DNA of 21,420 nucleotides from a virus: the IMG/VR virus record IMGVR_UViG_3300045777_000017, positions 1 to 21,420 of that record. The stretch is one strand, 5' to 3'. Below the pieces are notes generated by a model. It was not told the origin of the DNA, did no database searches, and saw only the letters and a program-made list of their open reading frames with translations. A program made the position numbers and the translations under genes. Position 1 is the first letter of the stretch. Every line of letters begins with the position of its first letter. Below are positions 7,402 to 13,134 of the stretch, one piece after another.

Positions 7402-7626
7402 TTAGATTCCCTTAATGTGATCCTCCAATACGTCAATGGAGTCCACGATTGTGTTGAGGGTCGTGAGTGTTTCGTCAATGGTGACGAGCAATTGCTCACG
7501 GCTGGTGTGAGATTTGCCAAGAAGATTCGATAGACCCTCCAACGCTGGAATCTGGGAGACCAGAATTTCTTCGGCCTTTTCTATGGCCTCGGCCTCGTTA
7601 CCAACCATAATATCCTGACTCGTCAT
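7402..7626 (-). CDS. Small helical protein, unknown
   Basis: The 74-residue acidic protein (MTSQDIMVGNEAEAIEKAEE and onward) is predicted to be almost wholly helical, with Leu/Ile heptads in ILVSQIPALEGLSNLL and LLVTIDETLTTLNTIVDSID. A good site (AGGA) precedes the ATG, which overlaps the stop of the small upstream frame as ATGA. It is directly followed by phoH with no gap, so the two products are probably made together and may interact. I do not recognise a family. Confidence 0.72.
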   Translation of the reverse strand: MTSQDIMVGNEAEAIEKAEEILVSQIPALEGLSNLLGKSHTSREQLLVTIDETLTTLNTIVDSIDVLEDHIKGI

Positions 7627-7751
7627 TTTTTCCTACCTTCTTCCCAAAGTGTCCCGGAATCGAAGAAACTTGTCACACCGGATGGGAGCAGAAAACACGA
7701 TACCAAGGGGAGCGCAAGGGGTAATTTGCAGATATGGTTAAGATGCGACAT
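7623..7751 (-). CDS. Possible small lipoprotein (42 residues)
   Basis: This short frame fills an otherwise empty 136-nt gap. It starts MSHLNHICKLPLALPLVSC. A hydrophobic stretch ends in LVSC, which fits a lipobox with Cys at residue 19, and only about 23 residues follow (ending GTLWEEGRKK). It starts 11 nt after the stop of a membrane-anchored protein and ends in an ATGA overlap with the next gene. The ribosome binding site is weak (GTGG). A small outer-membrane lipoprotein next to a membrane-anchored partner would suit a spanin pair, but this is inference. It may also be a chance frame. Confidence 0.42.
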   Translation of the reverse strand: MSHLNHICKLPLALPLVSCFLLPSGVTSFFDSGTLWEEGRKK

Positions 7752-7762
7752 TTTTGCCACAG

Positions 7763-8239
7763 TCACAAAGTCACAGGATTGGTGTAGGCCCGCGTCTGCC
7801 CCAGAAAAGGGCGTGTGCAAGGGAACATAAAGCGAAAGTCTCTCAGATCGGCGAGCAACCCTTTTGTCACCGCAATGTGGATGGTCGGGAAGAAAAACTC
7901 CGCGCCTACCGCCAATGCGTGCTTGACGAGCAGCGGATCGTTTCCGGGCGGAACTTCGACACTCAGGAGAACCGGCGTGGATCGCAGGTCTTTAAGGTAA
8001 CTTCCTGAAAGATATACGGTTCCGTCAGCGGCGCAGTCATGGTCTTTCCGGAAGGCGACGTCCTTGAGCGTGATCCCTGTATCATCTTCTGATAGTTTGC
8101 CAATTTTCACGACAGTGTAGGATGGGAAGTATCGCTCATAGGTGAAGGAGAACTGAGTCGAGAACCAGACGTAGATGAAAGGCATCCCAAGCATAGCGAA
8201 GAACATCGAGAGTATCCGGCGCTGACTGGCGTTGGTCAT
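7763..8239 (-). CDS. Membrane-anchored protein, unknown
   Basis: The product has 158 residues. An N-terminal hydrophobic helix (ILSMFFAMLGMPFIYVWFS, residues about 9-27) looks like a signal anchor. It is followed by a soluble, beta-rich domain with GTVYLSGSYLKDL (residues about 73-85) and two Cys (HDC and FPC) that could form a disulfide outside the inner membrane. It starts in an ATGA overlap with the preceding membrane/coiled-coil gene, so the pair is coupled. The context of two membrane genes plus a possible lipoprotein suggests envelope work such as lysis or superinfection exclusion. I do not recognise a family, and there is no direct evidence for a holin. Confidence 0.75.
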   Translation of the reverse strand: MTNASQRRILSMFFAMLGMPFIYVWFSTQFSFTYERYFPSYTVVKIGKLSEDDTGITLKDVAFRKDHDCAADGTVYLSGSYLKDLRSTPVLLSVEVPPGNDPLLVKHALAVGAEFFFPTIHIAVTKGLLADLRDFRFMFPCTRPFLGQTRAYTNPVTL

Positions 8240-8625
8240 CTGCGTTTCTCTATTTGCGCCTGGATGCGCTCGAAGCCGACGCGGAGATTGACGACGTCGT
8301 TTGACATACCGTCGACTTTTACCCGAAGCGAATCCACTTCGGTCTTGTTGGTGTCGATCTGGTATTGCTTTAGCTTCTCCGAAGCGATCAGGGTTGAAGC
8401 CTGGGCACCAATTGCCTCAAGCTTGGCGATGCGTTCGCCATGCGCGTCGTATTCATCGATCTTATTGACCGTGAACTTGACCGCTCCAAAAAGGGTCATT
8501 CCGATGGTCATGGCGACACCGAGGTTTTTCCAGCCTTCGGTGTGTTCAAGCCATGACCATGGAGATTTCTTCTCGTCGGTGACTGCTCCCCGCCCTGAAG
8601 TCTGGGGCTTCCCAGATTCAGGCAT
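8236..8625 (-). CDS. Membrane protein with coiled coil; N-terminus remodelled by the tnpB insertion
   Basis: The 129-residue frame has a transmembrane helix (LGVAMTIGMTLFGAVKFTV, near residues 34-52) followed by a long coiled coil (GERIAKLEAIGAQASTLIASE; VDSLRVKVDGMSNDVVNLRVGFERIQAQIEKRR). This resembles small phage membrane proteins near lysis genes. The present ATG at 8625 lies inside the last codons of tnpB, with AGGAGG five bases upstream. The first 15 or so residues (MPESGKPQTSGRGAV) are translated from the insertion's right-end hairpin. The original start was probably the ATGATGACCGAT now stranded on the other side of tnpB, at 9733-9722. Without the insertion the protein would read about M(M)TDEKKSPWSW. 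Confidence 0.75.
   Translation of the reverse strand: MPESGKPQTSGRGAVTDEKKSPWSWLEHTEGWKNLGVAMTIGMTLFGAVKFTVNKIDEYDAHGERIAKLEAIGAQASTLIASEKLKQYQIDTNKTEVDSLRVKVDGMSNDVVNLRVGFERIQAQIEKRR
8587..8610 (-). repeat. Right-end hairpin of the tnpB element (probable omega RNA scaffold end)
   Basis: This is the second copy of the 24-nt block, just after the tnpB stop. In the family the right end is transcribed as the 3' part of the guide RNA and the sequence beyond it acts as guide. Here it is also translated as the N-terminus of the downstream gene. Confidence 0.65.
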
Positions 8626-9661
8626 GGGTTCCTCCTAGCGTTGCCAGTCCGCAACGGAGAATATTGAGCGCGGCGTTTTGGTCCCGGTCGTGTTCGGTTC
8701 CGCAGTCGCTACAGACCCAATCTCTCTTATTCAAATCGGCTCTACCTTTCGGACTACTGACGGGGTTACACCCGCAGCTCGAACAGATTTGAGTTGTATA
8801 TCGCTCTGAAACCTCAATCGCGCTCCCACCATTCCTGATGGACTTGTATGAAAGCATCCGCTTGAAGTCCGACCAGCCCGCATCGAGCGAACTCTTTGCG
8901 AAGCGTGTCTGAGCAATCTTCTTCGGGCTCACGTCGCCGATGACGATAAACCCAAACTCTTTGGTGATCTTCGCCGAAGTCTTATGCAAATGATCCTTGC
9001 GACGATTGGCGACCTTTGCGTGGATCGCGCGAACGCGCTTCGTCTTTCGAGCGCGCTGGACCGTGCCGAGTTTCGTTTCGCTGGCACGATAGAAGCGCGG
9101 CGCTTCGATCTTTTCGCCGGTTGAAAGCGCCGCCAGCGTATGCAGACCAAGGTCGATCCCGACGCGGGCGACGGGCGCACTTACCGCGCACTCGACTTCA
9201 ACCGGGATATTCAGATACCAGCGACCTTTCGCGTCGGCGTTGAATGACCCTGCGCCAATCTTGACGCCCACCTTCAATTCCTCGCGAAGGTGCATGGTCC
9301 GATAGGTGACGCCGCGAAATTTGAAATTCACGCCGTCGAAAGTGACGTGGCCCGTATTGAAGGGAACCCAGCCAAGCGACTTCTTGCCGCGCCAGCGCAG
9401 CCACGCCTTCTTGTTCGTGCGGCGCGAATCAACATAGAAGTCGCACACCCGTTTGATCGTATGGGCGTGGATATTCAATTCTTTTGACGCGCCCGCTGTA
9501 AGTTTTTGCAGGTCGAATGAAGAAAGCCATTTGCGGTGCGCCCGAGCTGCCTTTTGTTGAGTCTCATTGCAATAATTCCAAACAAAATTAACGGCGCGCG
9601 CCTGCCGATTGAGATCGGACACGTGCTTGTCGCGAAGTCTGAATTTATAAACAAGGCGCAT
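8618..9661 (-). CDS. tnpB: TnpB-like RNA-guided nuclease (IS200/IS605 family) with altered RuvC-II
   Basis: The 347-residue product starts at ATG 9661 with AGAGGAACAAA in front. It has the N-terminal helix-turn region (YKFRLRDKHVSDLNRQ), RuvC-I GIDLGLHTLAALS with D170, a basic bridge (RARKTKRVRAIHAKVANRR), a zinc finger C293-x2-C296...C317-x2-C320, and RuvC-III HDRDQNAALNIL (D325/D327). Where most family members have the catalytic Glu (EDL), this one reads IVIGDVSPKK, so Gly242 takes that place. The frame is also open upstream to ATGATG at 9733-9728, which would add 24 residues. No tnpA is present, so it is a non-autonomous or stationary element. Family members cut DNA guided by an RNA made from the element's right end; activity here is uncertain. 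Confidence 0.9.
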   Translation of the reverse strand: MRLVYKFRLRDKHVSDLNRQARAVNFVWNYCNETQQKAARAHRKWLSSFDLQKLTAGASKELNIHAHTIKRVCDFYVDSRRTNKKAWLRWRGKKSLGWVPFNTGHVTFDGVNFKFRGVTYRTMHLREELKVGVKIGAGSFNADAKGRWYLNIPVEVECAVSAPVARVGIDLGLHTLAALSTGEKIEAPRFYRASETKLGTVQRARKTKRVRAIHAKVANRRKDHLHKTSAKITKEFGFIVIGDVSPKKIAQTRFAKSSLDAGWSDFKRMLSYKSIRNGGSAIEVSERYTTQICSSCGCNPVSSPKGRADLNKRDWVCSDCGTEHDRDQNAALNILRCGLATLGGTHA

Positions 9662-9683
9662 TTTGTTCCTCTGGTGCTCGCTA

Positions 9684-9707
9684 TCCCCGCCCTGAAGGAC
9701 GGGGCTT
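9684..9707 (-). repeat. Left-end hairpin of the tnpB element
   Basis: The 24-nt block (minus: AAGCCCC, three bases, CTTCAGGGCGGGGA) matches 8587-8610 except at the three variable bases. It can fold as GCCCCGTCC/GGGCGGGG. Such imperfect hairpins form the ends of IS200/IS605 elements. Confidence 0.7.
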
Positions 9708-9738
9708 GCGCTCGCAAAATTATCGGTCATCATGGGCC

Positions 9739-10005
9739 TTAGTTGTGACGCACGTCCCCGTGAGGCTGCGGCAAATAAACCTCAGCCTTTGGCGCGATGT
9801 CCGGAGCCACATCAAGGGCAAGCGTATGTTGCATGACAGGGGCCTCTGCGACCGGCGCGGGCGCAGCAACAGGGGCGGGAGCTGGAGCCGGCGCTGCCAC
9901 TGGATGTTTCGACCATCCATGGTTGAGGACCAGCTGAGACGCACGCTCATGAGCGATTTCGAACATGAGACCTTTCGGGTCATAAACTCTGACGTAGTCG
10001 GTCAT
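9739..10005 (-). CDS. Small Ala/Pro-rich protein, unknown
   Basis: The 88-residue product starts at ATG 10005 (MTDYVRVYDPKGLMFEIAHE), with AGGAG nine bases upstream. An ATG at 10014 is too close to that site. The N-terminal 36 residues form a compact VRVYDPKG...A..LVLNHGW unit of a kind common in small phage head-region proteins. It is followed by an extended (AP)n-like linker (VAAPAPAPAPVAAPAPVAEAP) and a short C-terminal tail. It lies 28 nt after the 195-residue gene and was probably the direct neighbour of the membrane/coiled-coil gene before tnpB arrived. The function is unknown; a virion-associated role is a guess from position. Confidence 0.72.
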   Translation of the reverse strand: MTDYVRVYDPKGLMFEIAHERASQLVLNHGWSKHPVAAPAPAPAPVAAPAPVAEAPVMQHTLALDVAPDIAPKAEVYLPQPHGDVRHN

Positions 10006-10033
10006 GGCGTGCATCTCCTGGTTGATTAGAGAA

Positions 10034-10621
10034 TTACTCCCGGACGGAAGCATCCTCGACGAGTGAGGCAATGGAGCCAACCACCTGAGCGAGGCTGGTC
10101 TCCGGAGTGAACTTAATGCCTGCGGTGAGCGCCGCAAGTTCGAAAGCGCGGCGGCGGCGGGCGTCAACAGCAACATCGTTATTGGCATCGTCAGACGCAA
10201 CAGAACCGTCGAAGTCACCGCTCGCAGCCAGGCGTGCGTCAAGCGCGCCTTCAATCTCGGCGACTAAACGCTTCTCACTGGAGCGCCCATCGATGTTGGG
10301 GATTTTCAGATACTGCGCAGCCTTGCGCAGGATGTCCTTACTAATCACCGAAAGGTCTTCCGGGACGAAGGGCTCCGGGGGCGTCGGAGGCTGGGTGGTC
10401 TCTGTGCTCTTCGTAGAAGAGCCGTCGTTGACGAACACGACCGGCTCTACGGTTGCGCCGCCGCGCCGCTTCTCGGCCTCGCGCGGATCAAGCGTCCAGC
10501 GGGCGTGGCGGACCAACTCGCGGGCATTGGTGAAAGTGTGAGTGTGTGGAGCGCCAGCAGTATCCCAAACAGTGGTCTGGTTATGGCGGTTGTCAGAAGC
10601 CGGGGCGTATTTGATTCCCAT
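10034..10621 (-). CDS. Unknown protein, possibly head-associated
   Basis: The 195-residue product begins MGIKYAPASDNRHNQTTVWD and has a TF-rich N-terminal part (HTHTFTNARELVRHARW) and a disordered Thr/Pro/Ser stretch (residues about 66-84). A helix-loop-helix segment SVISKDILRKAAQYLKIPNI (residues 91-110), followed by RLVAEIEGALDAR, resembles HeH/LEM or SAP-like nucleic-acid-binding units. The C-terminal third is Ala/Asp-rich and helical. It is the first gene after the capsid-unit terminator and has only a weak ribosome binding site (GAGA). No promoter was seen in front of it, so it may depend on readthrough. Confidence 0.72.
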   Translation of the reverse strand: MGIKYAPASDNRHNQTTVWDTAGAPHTHTFTNARELVRHARWTLDPREAEKRRGGATVEPVVFVNDGSSTKSTETTQPPTPPEPFVPEDLSVISKDILRKAAQYLKIPNIDGRSSEKRLVAEIEGALDARLAASGDFDGSVASDDANNDVAVDARRRRAFELAALTAGIKFTPETSLAQVVGSIASLVEDASVRE

Positions 10622-10645
10622 GATGCATTCTCGGGCTGTTGGAGT

Positions 10646-10687
10646 TACAAAAAGAAAAAGGGCAGGCGGTTGCGCCCGCCCGCCCTT
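10646..10687 (-). terminator. Rho-independent terminator of the capsid unit
   Basis: On the minus strand the arms AAGGGCGGGCGG and CCGCCTGCCCTT pair over 12 bp with one G-U. They enclose a 6-nt loop and are followed by TTTCTTTTT. It lies 28 nt after the stop of the 145-residue gene. A small GCGC-GAAA-GCGC hairpin sits just before it. Confidence 0.9.
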
Positions 10688-10715
10688 ATTTCATCACAGC
10701 GCTTTCGCGCCGAGA

Positions 10716-11153
10716 TTATTGATCCCAATCGGGAGCCAGATAAATGAAGATGCCAACGGTCGGCGACGTGCCGCCGGTGATGGTCACCTTCGGAGCCCAA
10801 TAGGTCTTGGTCGGATGATCGCGCAGGAGCGCCAGATAATCAACCGGAATTTCGAACCATTCACCGCTCACGACCGGGACCGAATCAGCGAGAACCGGGT
10901 TGGTCAGGTTGACATCGTCGTAGACCCAAGTGTCGACGGTGAGGCCGGTGGGCGAACCGGAGACGGACTCAATCTCGCCAACGACGAAGATCGTGCCGTT
11001 CACGGGGTCGCCAGGGTTCTGCCAGAAAGCGCCAGTCTGGGCGAGCTTCTGGATGGCAAACGTGGTGGAGGCGGAGAGGGTCGCCTGGGCCTGCGCACGC
11101 AGGATCAGAGAACCATCGATGGGAAAGCGGCTACGGCCTGTCATGCGACCCAT
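10716..11153 (-). CDS. Candidate capsid decoration protein
   Basis: The 145-residue product starts MGRMTGRSRFPIDGSLILRA, with AAGGA nine bases upstream of the ATG, the same spacing as at the capsid gene. After a helical segment it is mainly beta (GTIFVVGEIESVSG; LTVDTWVYDD; WFEIPVDYLALL; YWAPKVTITGG; VGIFIYLAPDW), with no signal or membrane part. It is the only gene that shares the capsid promoter, and a strong terminator follows it. It should therefore be made in amounts comparable to the capsid protein, which is what is expected of a decoration or cement protein. I do not recognise the family by sequence, so the role is inferred from context. Confidence 0.7.
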   Translation of the reverse strand: MGRMTGRSRFPIDGSLILRAQAQATLSASTTFAIQKLAQTGAFWQNPGDPVNGTIFVVGEIESVSGSPTGLTVDTWVYDDVNLTNPVLADSVPVVSGEWFEIPVDYLALLRDHPTKTYWAPKVTITGGTSPTVGIFIYLAPDWDQ

Positions 11154-11193
11154 GATTGGGTGTCCTTCTATTGGAATTTCGAATGGGGTGAAG

Positions 11194-11218
11194 GAGGGGC
11201 ACGCTAGGCGCGCCCCTC
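11194..11218 (-). other. Hairpin between the capsid and decoration genes
   Basis: GAGGGGCGCG and CGTGCCCCTC pair over 10 bp with one G-U around CCTAG, starting 4 nt after the capsid stop codon. No U tract follows, so it may stabilise mRNA or slow readthrough to adjust the ratio of the two products. Confidence 0.55.
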
Positions 11219-11221
11219 AGA

Positions 11222-12148
11222 TTACTCCGTGACGTCGGCGTTCTGGATGCCCCAGATACGCGCGGCGGCGCGGCCATGCATGACGGCGAGACCGACGAGC
11301 CACTCGACGCGCGTGCGGAACACGGGCTGAGCCTGGAGTTCGCCGAGATCGTTGACCTCGATGGTGCCATTCTGCAGACCCATAACGCGGTTCGTGCCGA
11401 GAGAGACAACGTAGATCGACTGGTTGGTCGTGGCGGAATTGGACGGTCCAATTTCGTTCCAGTCGATGGTGCGCTGACCAAGCTCATTGTAATCCTGGAT
11501 CACGATGGGCAGATCGTTGTAGCTCGCAACCTGGCGGCCCCAATTGTCGGTCGTATACTGGATGTCACCACCGACGTTACCGCGCGCGGCCTTCGTCAGC
11601 TTGCGGCGCAGGGCCTTGGACATAACCAGCGCGGTGGGATTGTCCACGAGGTCGATGGCGGCGTCGAGCACTTCGAGCGACAGAGGGCCATCGGCAGAAC
11701 CGCCAGCCGCAACGAAGAGCTGCGAACCGCCGATGCGGACCTTGAGGCCGTCAAACTCACGCGGGTTGGCCTGCGTGTCGCCGTTGATCAGGCGGTCGCT
11801 GATATGCATCGCGAGGGCCTTGACCTTGGAGGTCTCTTCCGTCGCGCGGATGCCGTAGCCGCGAGTCTTGATCAGCGCCTTATCGACGTCGAGATCGCCA
11901 CCAGCGATATAGAGACGCTCGGTCTCCGGGTTGATGATGCCAGTCGACTCGCTGTAAGCTTCGTTGAAGCCACGGAACGAAACGCCAGGCAGCTGACCTT
12001 CGAGGTTGTAGGTGAGCGAGCCACCGGGAATGTCTTCGAACGGCATGACGTTGAGAAGCTGCGCCGTCATGGCGAACATCTCGATAACGCCAGCGCGCTT
12101 TGTGTCCGCCGAATTACGCTTGGCGGCTTCGATGAGTGTCATCGGCAT
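11222..12148 (-). CDS. Major capsid protein (HK97-type fold expected)
   Basis: The product has 308 residues from ATG 12148 (MPMTLIEAAKRNSADTKRAG), with AAGGA nine bases upstream. The open frame extends to 12208, but that region is the mRNA leader. Recognisable family segments are IEMFAMTAQLLNVMPFEDIPGGSLTYN (residues about 22-48), LPGVSFRGFNEAYSESTGIINP, YIAGGDLDVDKALIKTRG, REFDGLKVRIGGSQLF and NPTALVMSKALRRKLTKAAR, as in phage coat proteins that assemble the head without an N-terminal prohead protease domain. A separate scaffolding gene lies upstream. It is the first gene behind promoter repeat B and is followed by the decoration candidate. Confidence 0.9.
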   Translation of the reverse strand: MPMTLIEAAKRNSADTKRAGVIEMFAMTAQLLNVMPFEDIPGGSLTYNLEGQLPGVSFRGFNEAYSESTGIINPETERLYIAGGDLDVDKALIKTRGYGIRATEETSKVKALAMHISDRLINGDTQANPREFDGLKVRIGGSQLFVAAGGSADGPLSLEVLDAAIDLVDNPTALVMSKALRRKLTKAARGNVGGDIQYTTDNWGRQVASYNDLPIVIQDYNELGQRTIDWNEIGPSNSATTNQSIYVVSLGTNRVMGLQNGTIEVNDLGELQAQPVFRTRVEWLVGLAVMHGRAAARIWGIQNADVTE

Positions 12149-12218
12149 GGGAGGGGTTCCTTCTGTTGAGCCGACCTTTCGGAAGGTTCGAGCCCCGCCC
12201 GTAACCATCGATTACGCA

Positions 12219-12273
12219 AATGTTAAGGTTAATAGCAAAAAAAGTCAAGAAAAGTAGCAGACCGTCCCAGAAT
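12219..12273 (-). promoter_or_regulatory. Promoter repeat B, upstream of the capsid gene
   Basis: This is the second copy of the 55-bp block, with a single mismatch to 4121-4175. The -35 TTGACT is at 12248-12243 and the -10 TAACAT at 12225-12220 with 17-nt spacing, predicting a start near 12213 and a leader of about 65 nt, nearly the same as at copy A. The stretch 12274-12372 behind it holds no gene that I can support. Confidence 0.82.
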
Positions 12274-12372
12274 CGATAGGGCATCATTTTGAAATTTCCT
12301 CGCCGCAGGAACGCTAACGCTCCCCAATCATAACCGCCATATTCAACAATTGGCAGGTGAACACATTTAGAT

Positions 12373-12702
12373 TTAGGCTTGGCCGTTGATGACTCTTACG
12401 CCTTTGTCCAGAAGCGAAGGTATGACCTTATCTACAATTCTTTTAGGGAGCCCAAGAGCCTTAGCTATCTGTGTGCTGTCAACTCTAGTTACCCCAAGTG
12501 CCCTAATAGCCTGAATGTGAGAGTAGACCGCGCTCTCAACATCAGCTGAGTTAAACGAATATGCTGAATGCCTCTGCGACGGACCGTTATAAGTATATGT
12601 AACACCACCAGACGGTATTGACGTAGTTATTACGGTAACCTTCGTGGGGGTAAGGCAGCCAATAGTTACATTTGCATCTGTCTTTACAGCCGACCAACTC
12701 AT
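12373..12702 (-). CDS. Unknown protein with a helix-turn-helix-like C-terminus
   Basis: The 109-residue product starts MSWSAVKTDANVTIG, with AAGGA seven bases upstream. The N-terminal half is Thr/Ser/Val-rich and probably beta (TKVTVITTSIPSGGVTYTYNG). The C-terminal half reads SADVESAVYSHIQAIRALGVTRVDSTQIAKALGLPKRIVDKVIPSLLDKGVRV, where IAKALGLPKRIVDKVIPSL has the spacing of a winged-helix recognition unit. The gene is more AT-rich and uses more A/T-ending codons than the capsid or endolysin genes, so it may be a recent arrival. It could bind DNA, but its place in a late operon leaves the target open. No family recognised. Confidence 0.68.
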   Translation of the reverse strand: MSWSAVKTDANVTIGCLTPTKVTVITTSIPSGGVTYTYNGPSQRHSAYSFNSADVESAVYSHIQAIRALGVTRVDSTQIAKALGLPKRIVDKVIPSLLDKGVRVINGQA

Positions 12703-12774
12703 GGCACATTCCTTATCTTGTTAAGCTTCACACCGTAGGTTTTCTCGTAAGTATCTTGATGCACTACCACAGAA

Positions 12775-13125
12775 TCATCTAGCTGAATTTACTGGCGCGA
12801 TGGGGGCCGGAAGTGAAGCCAGCGTTGCGACAGCAACCGCAGAGTCCTGAAAAACATTGGCTTCGCCAACTTTCAGCACTGTCGCGCGTCTGATCGCCAT
12901 CCGCTCCAGCTCCGCAAGCAACGCCGCGTGATCTACTGTGATCGGCGTGACGTTTGGCGGTAATGCAATCCCTGCAAAATTACTGATCGTGTCAGCAGTC
13001 GCTTGAAAGATGTTTACGCCAGCGCCGAGGCTCGTCGGGATGAATGACGGGAGAGCCTGCAGCGTTCGGAGCGTTCCAACCAGTGGCGTATACTGCGCCA
13101 CCAGTGCCGGGTTCGGAGCGGTCAT
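12775..13125 (-). CDS. Unknown small protein, probably virion-associated
   Basis: The 116-residue product starts MTAPNPALVAQYTPLVGTLR, with AAGG seven bases upstream. It is Ala/Leu/Pro/Val-rich, with an amphipathic helix HAALLAELERMAIRRATVLKVGE (residues about 67-89) and a Pro/Ala tail (ASLPAPIAPVNSAR). No Cys, signal peptide or clear transmembrane helix was found. It begins 9 nt after the glycosyltransferase stop, so it belongs to the same operon. Its composition resembles small alphaproteobacterial phage proteins near fibre genes, but I cannot name a family. Confidence 0.68.
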   Translation of the reverse strand: MTAPNPALVAQYTPLVGTLRTLQALPSFIPTSLGAGVNIFQATADTISNFAGIALPPNVTPITVDHAALLAELERMAIRRATVLKVGEANVFQDSAVAVATLASLPAPIAPVNSAR

Positions 13126-13134
13126 GGGCCAGCC

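Larger units (their letters stand above)
8581..9722 (-). mobile_element. IS605-type insertion carrying tnpB only
   Basis: The proposed extent is set by the pentamer ACCGA, found just outside both ends (9727-9723 and 8580-8576), and by similar GC-rich hairpins at both ends. Exact ends are not certain, because this family usually makes no target duplication. The element sits on the start region of the membrane/coiled-coil gene. Confidence 0.6.

Noticed and set aside
10006-10254. Upstream extension of the 88-residue gene to a 171-codon frame
   Set aside because: The extension overlaps the 195-residue gene out of frame. A strong ribosome site marks the start at 10005.
11276-12169. Plus-strand frame of 297 codons
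   Set aside because: It mirrors the major capsid gene and has only the low-complexity composition expected of a high-GC shadow.
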